64,000 nt of DNA from Corynebacterium pelargi (lineage in GTDB: Bacteria; Actinomycetota; Actinomycetes; Mycobacteriales; Mycobacteriaceae): NCBI RefSeq assembly GCF_014635485.1, contig NZ_BMCX01000001.1:303634-367633 (forward strand), written 5' to 3'. The translations under genes were made by a program, and so were the position numbers. Every line of letters starts with the position of its first letter. Within the stretch, counting starts at the first letter, position 1. Shown piece after piece: positions 63,484-64,000 of the stretch. The notes under the pieces were generated by a model. That model was not told where the DNA came from and did no database searches. It saw only the letters and a program-made list of their open reading frames with translations.

Positions 63484-64000
63484 AGCTCACTGAGCAGTTT
63501 CGCTACATCCAAGCGCCGCTCGATCACGTCCGCGAGAAGATCGAGTTGGCGCTCTCTTTCTTGAGCAAAGCTTGTTGTTTCGCTGAGCACGAAGCCCGTC
63601 TTGTTGTTGGCGTGGGCGATGTGTCGAAGGAATGCACGCCGGAAGGCATCATCTTCCATTTGTCCGTGCCGATGGGTGCCGAAGGTCGTGGCTTTGCGCG
63701 CGCCTTCATCACCGATCCAGGGCTGTTCAGTGCTGCGGGTGATTTGGCCGTAGTGCACCTCGTAAGCACCATTGGCATGCGTTGCAAGAGTTTTAGGCTC
63801 GCGGAATTCAATATCCACATCGAAGATCCCCATCCCCTCCTGGGGTCGGGCTTCCCCGGCTTCCACCTGATCGCTGATCTGCTTGCACAGCATTTGAAAG
63901 CCACCGCAAATTCCTAGAATCGGGCGATGCTCGGATGCACGCTGCAACAGAGCTTGTGCGATACCGCGTTGAGAAAGCCAGGCGAGGTCGCTCAGCGTGG
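63480..64000 (-). CDS. cobQ: Cobyric acid synthase C-terminal domain (5' part beyond window)
   Basis: The frame is open to the right edge. The visible 173 residues are the class I glutaminase domain: SDLAWLSQRGIAQALL at the edge, nucleophile Cys in RPILGICGGFQML, GMGIFDVDIEF, and the C-terminal His in TFGTHRHGQMED. Synthesis of cobyric acid from a,c-diamide by four amidations. The missing N-terminal ATPase domain must lie beyond 64000. Consistent with the cobalamin genes at 52-58 kb. Confidence 0.88.
   Translation of the reverse strand, partial: TLSDLAWLSQRGIAQALLQRASEHRPILGICGGFQMLCKQISDQVEAGEARPQEGMGIFDVDIEFREPKTLATHANGAYEVHYGQITRSTEQPWIGDEGARKATTFGTHRHGQMEDDAFRRAFLRHIAHANNKTGFVLSETTSFAQERERQLDLLADVIERRLDVAKLLSEL

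Overview
The window reads as chromosome from a Corynebacterium (Actinomycetota, mycothiol-producing). Signs are a mycothione reductase, a DinB/maleylpyruvate-isomerase-like protein, malate:quinone oxidoreductase, flavin-dependent thymidylate synthase ThyX, frequent GTG/TTG starts, probable leaderless genes, and a gene order that matches my memory of corynebacteria and mycobacteria (rnj-dapA-thyX-dapB, gpsI-rpsO, ribF-truB, rimP-nusA-ylxR-infB-rbfA, proS, cobA, cobB-cobO, mqo, mtr). I cannot fix the species. I saw no rRNA, tRNA, IS element, prophage or CRISPR array.

Region 1 (1-26.8 kb) is core housekeeping, mostly on the minus strand: ftsK (cut by the left edge), a mycothiol-type DinB-like protein, dapB-thyX-dapA-rnj (lysine/peptidoglycan precursor, dTMP, RNA decay), pnp and rpsO, a nucleoside hydrolase coupled to ribF, divergent truB, pptT with a metallophosphoesterase, a MATE exporter, an NrnA-type phosphoesterase, rbfA, infB, ylxR, nusA and rimP. 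Divergent from rimP lie a DUF4439-type lipoprotein and an MMPL transporter on the plus strand.

Region 2 (26.8-48.1 kb) is a roughly 21-kb accessory block between the rimP side and proS. It holds a GH13 branching-enzyme-like protein; a series of separately terminated genes for secreted or surface proteins (two twin lipoproteins, an LANTG-anchored acidic protein, an SGNH hydrolase, a DoxX protein, a CAP-domain protein); a 3-hydroxyacyl-CoA dehydrogenase; an ABC importer with an alkaline-phosphatase-superfamily enzyme, a HAD protein and a GntR regulator that together look like an organophosphonate/organophosphate uptake system; a TetR/old-yellow-enzyme/DJ-1 stress cassette with a readable promoter-operator architecture; and an ascorbate-type PTS.

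Region 3 (48.1-64 kb) returns to core genes: proS, yaaA followed by an AT-richer orphan gene (HIRAN-like segment plus C-terminal helix-turn-helix), cobA, selO, cobB-cobO, a DedA-like membrane protein, a ChlI/ChlD-type AAA+/vWA pair, mqo, an alpha/beta hydrolase, mtr, and the C-terminal part of a cobyric-acid-synthase-like protein that runs off the right edge.

Regulatory features include eleven intrinsic-terminator-like hairpins, a two-hairpin leader before rpsO, a shared divergent -10 at rimP/DUF4439, an inverted repeat beside a candidate promoter between nusA and ylxR, and two palindromic operators in the TetR/OYE intergenic region.
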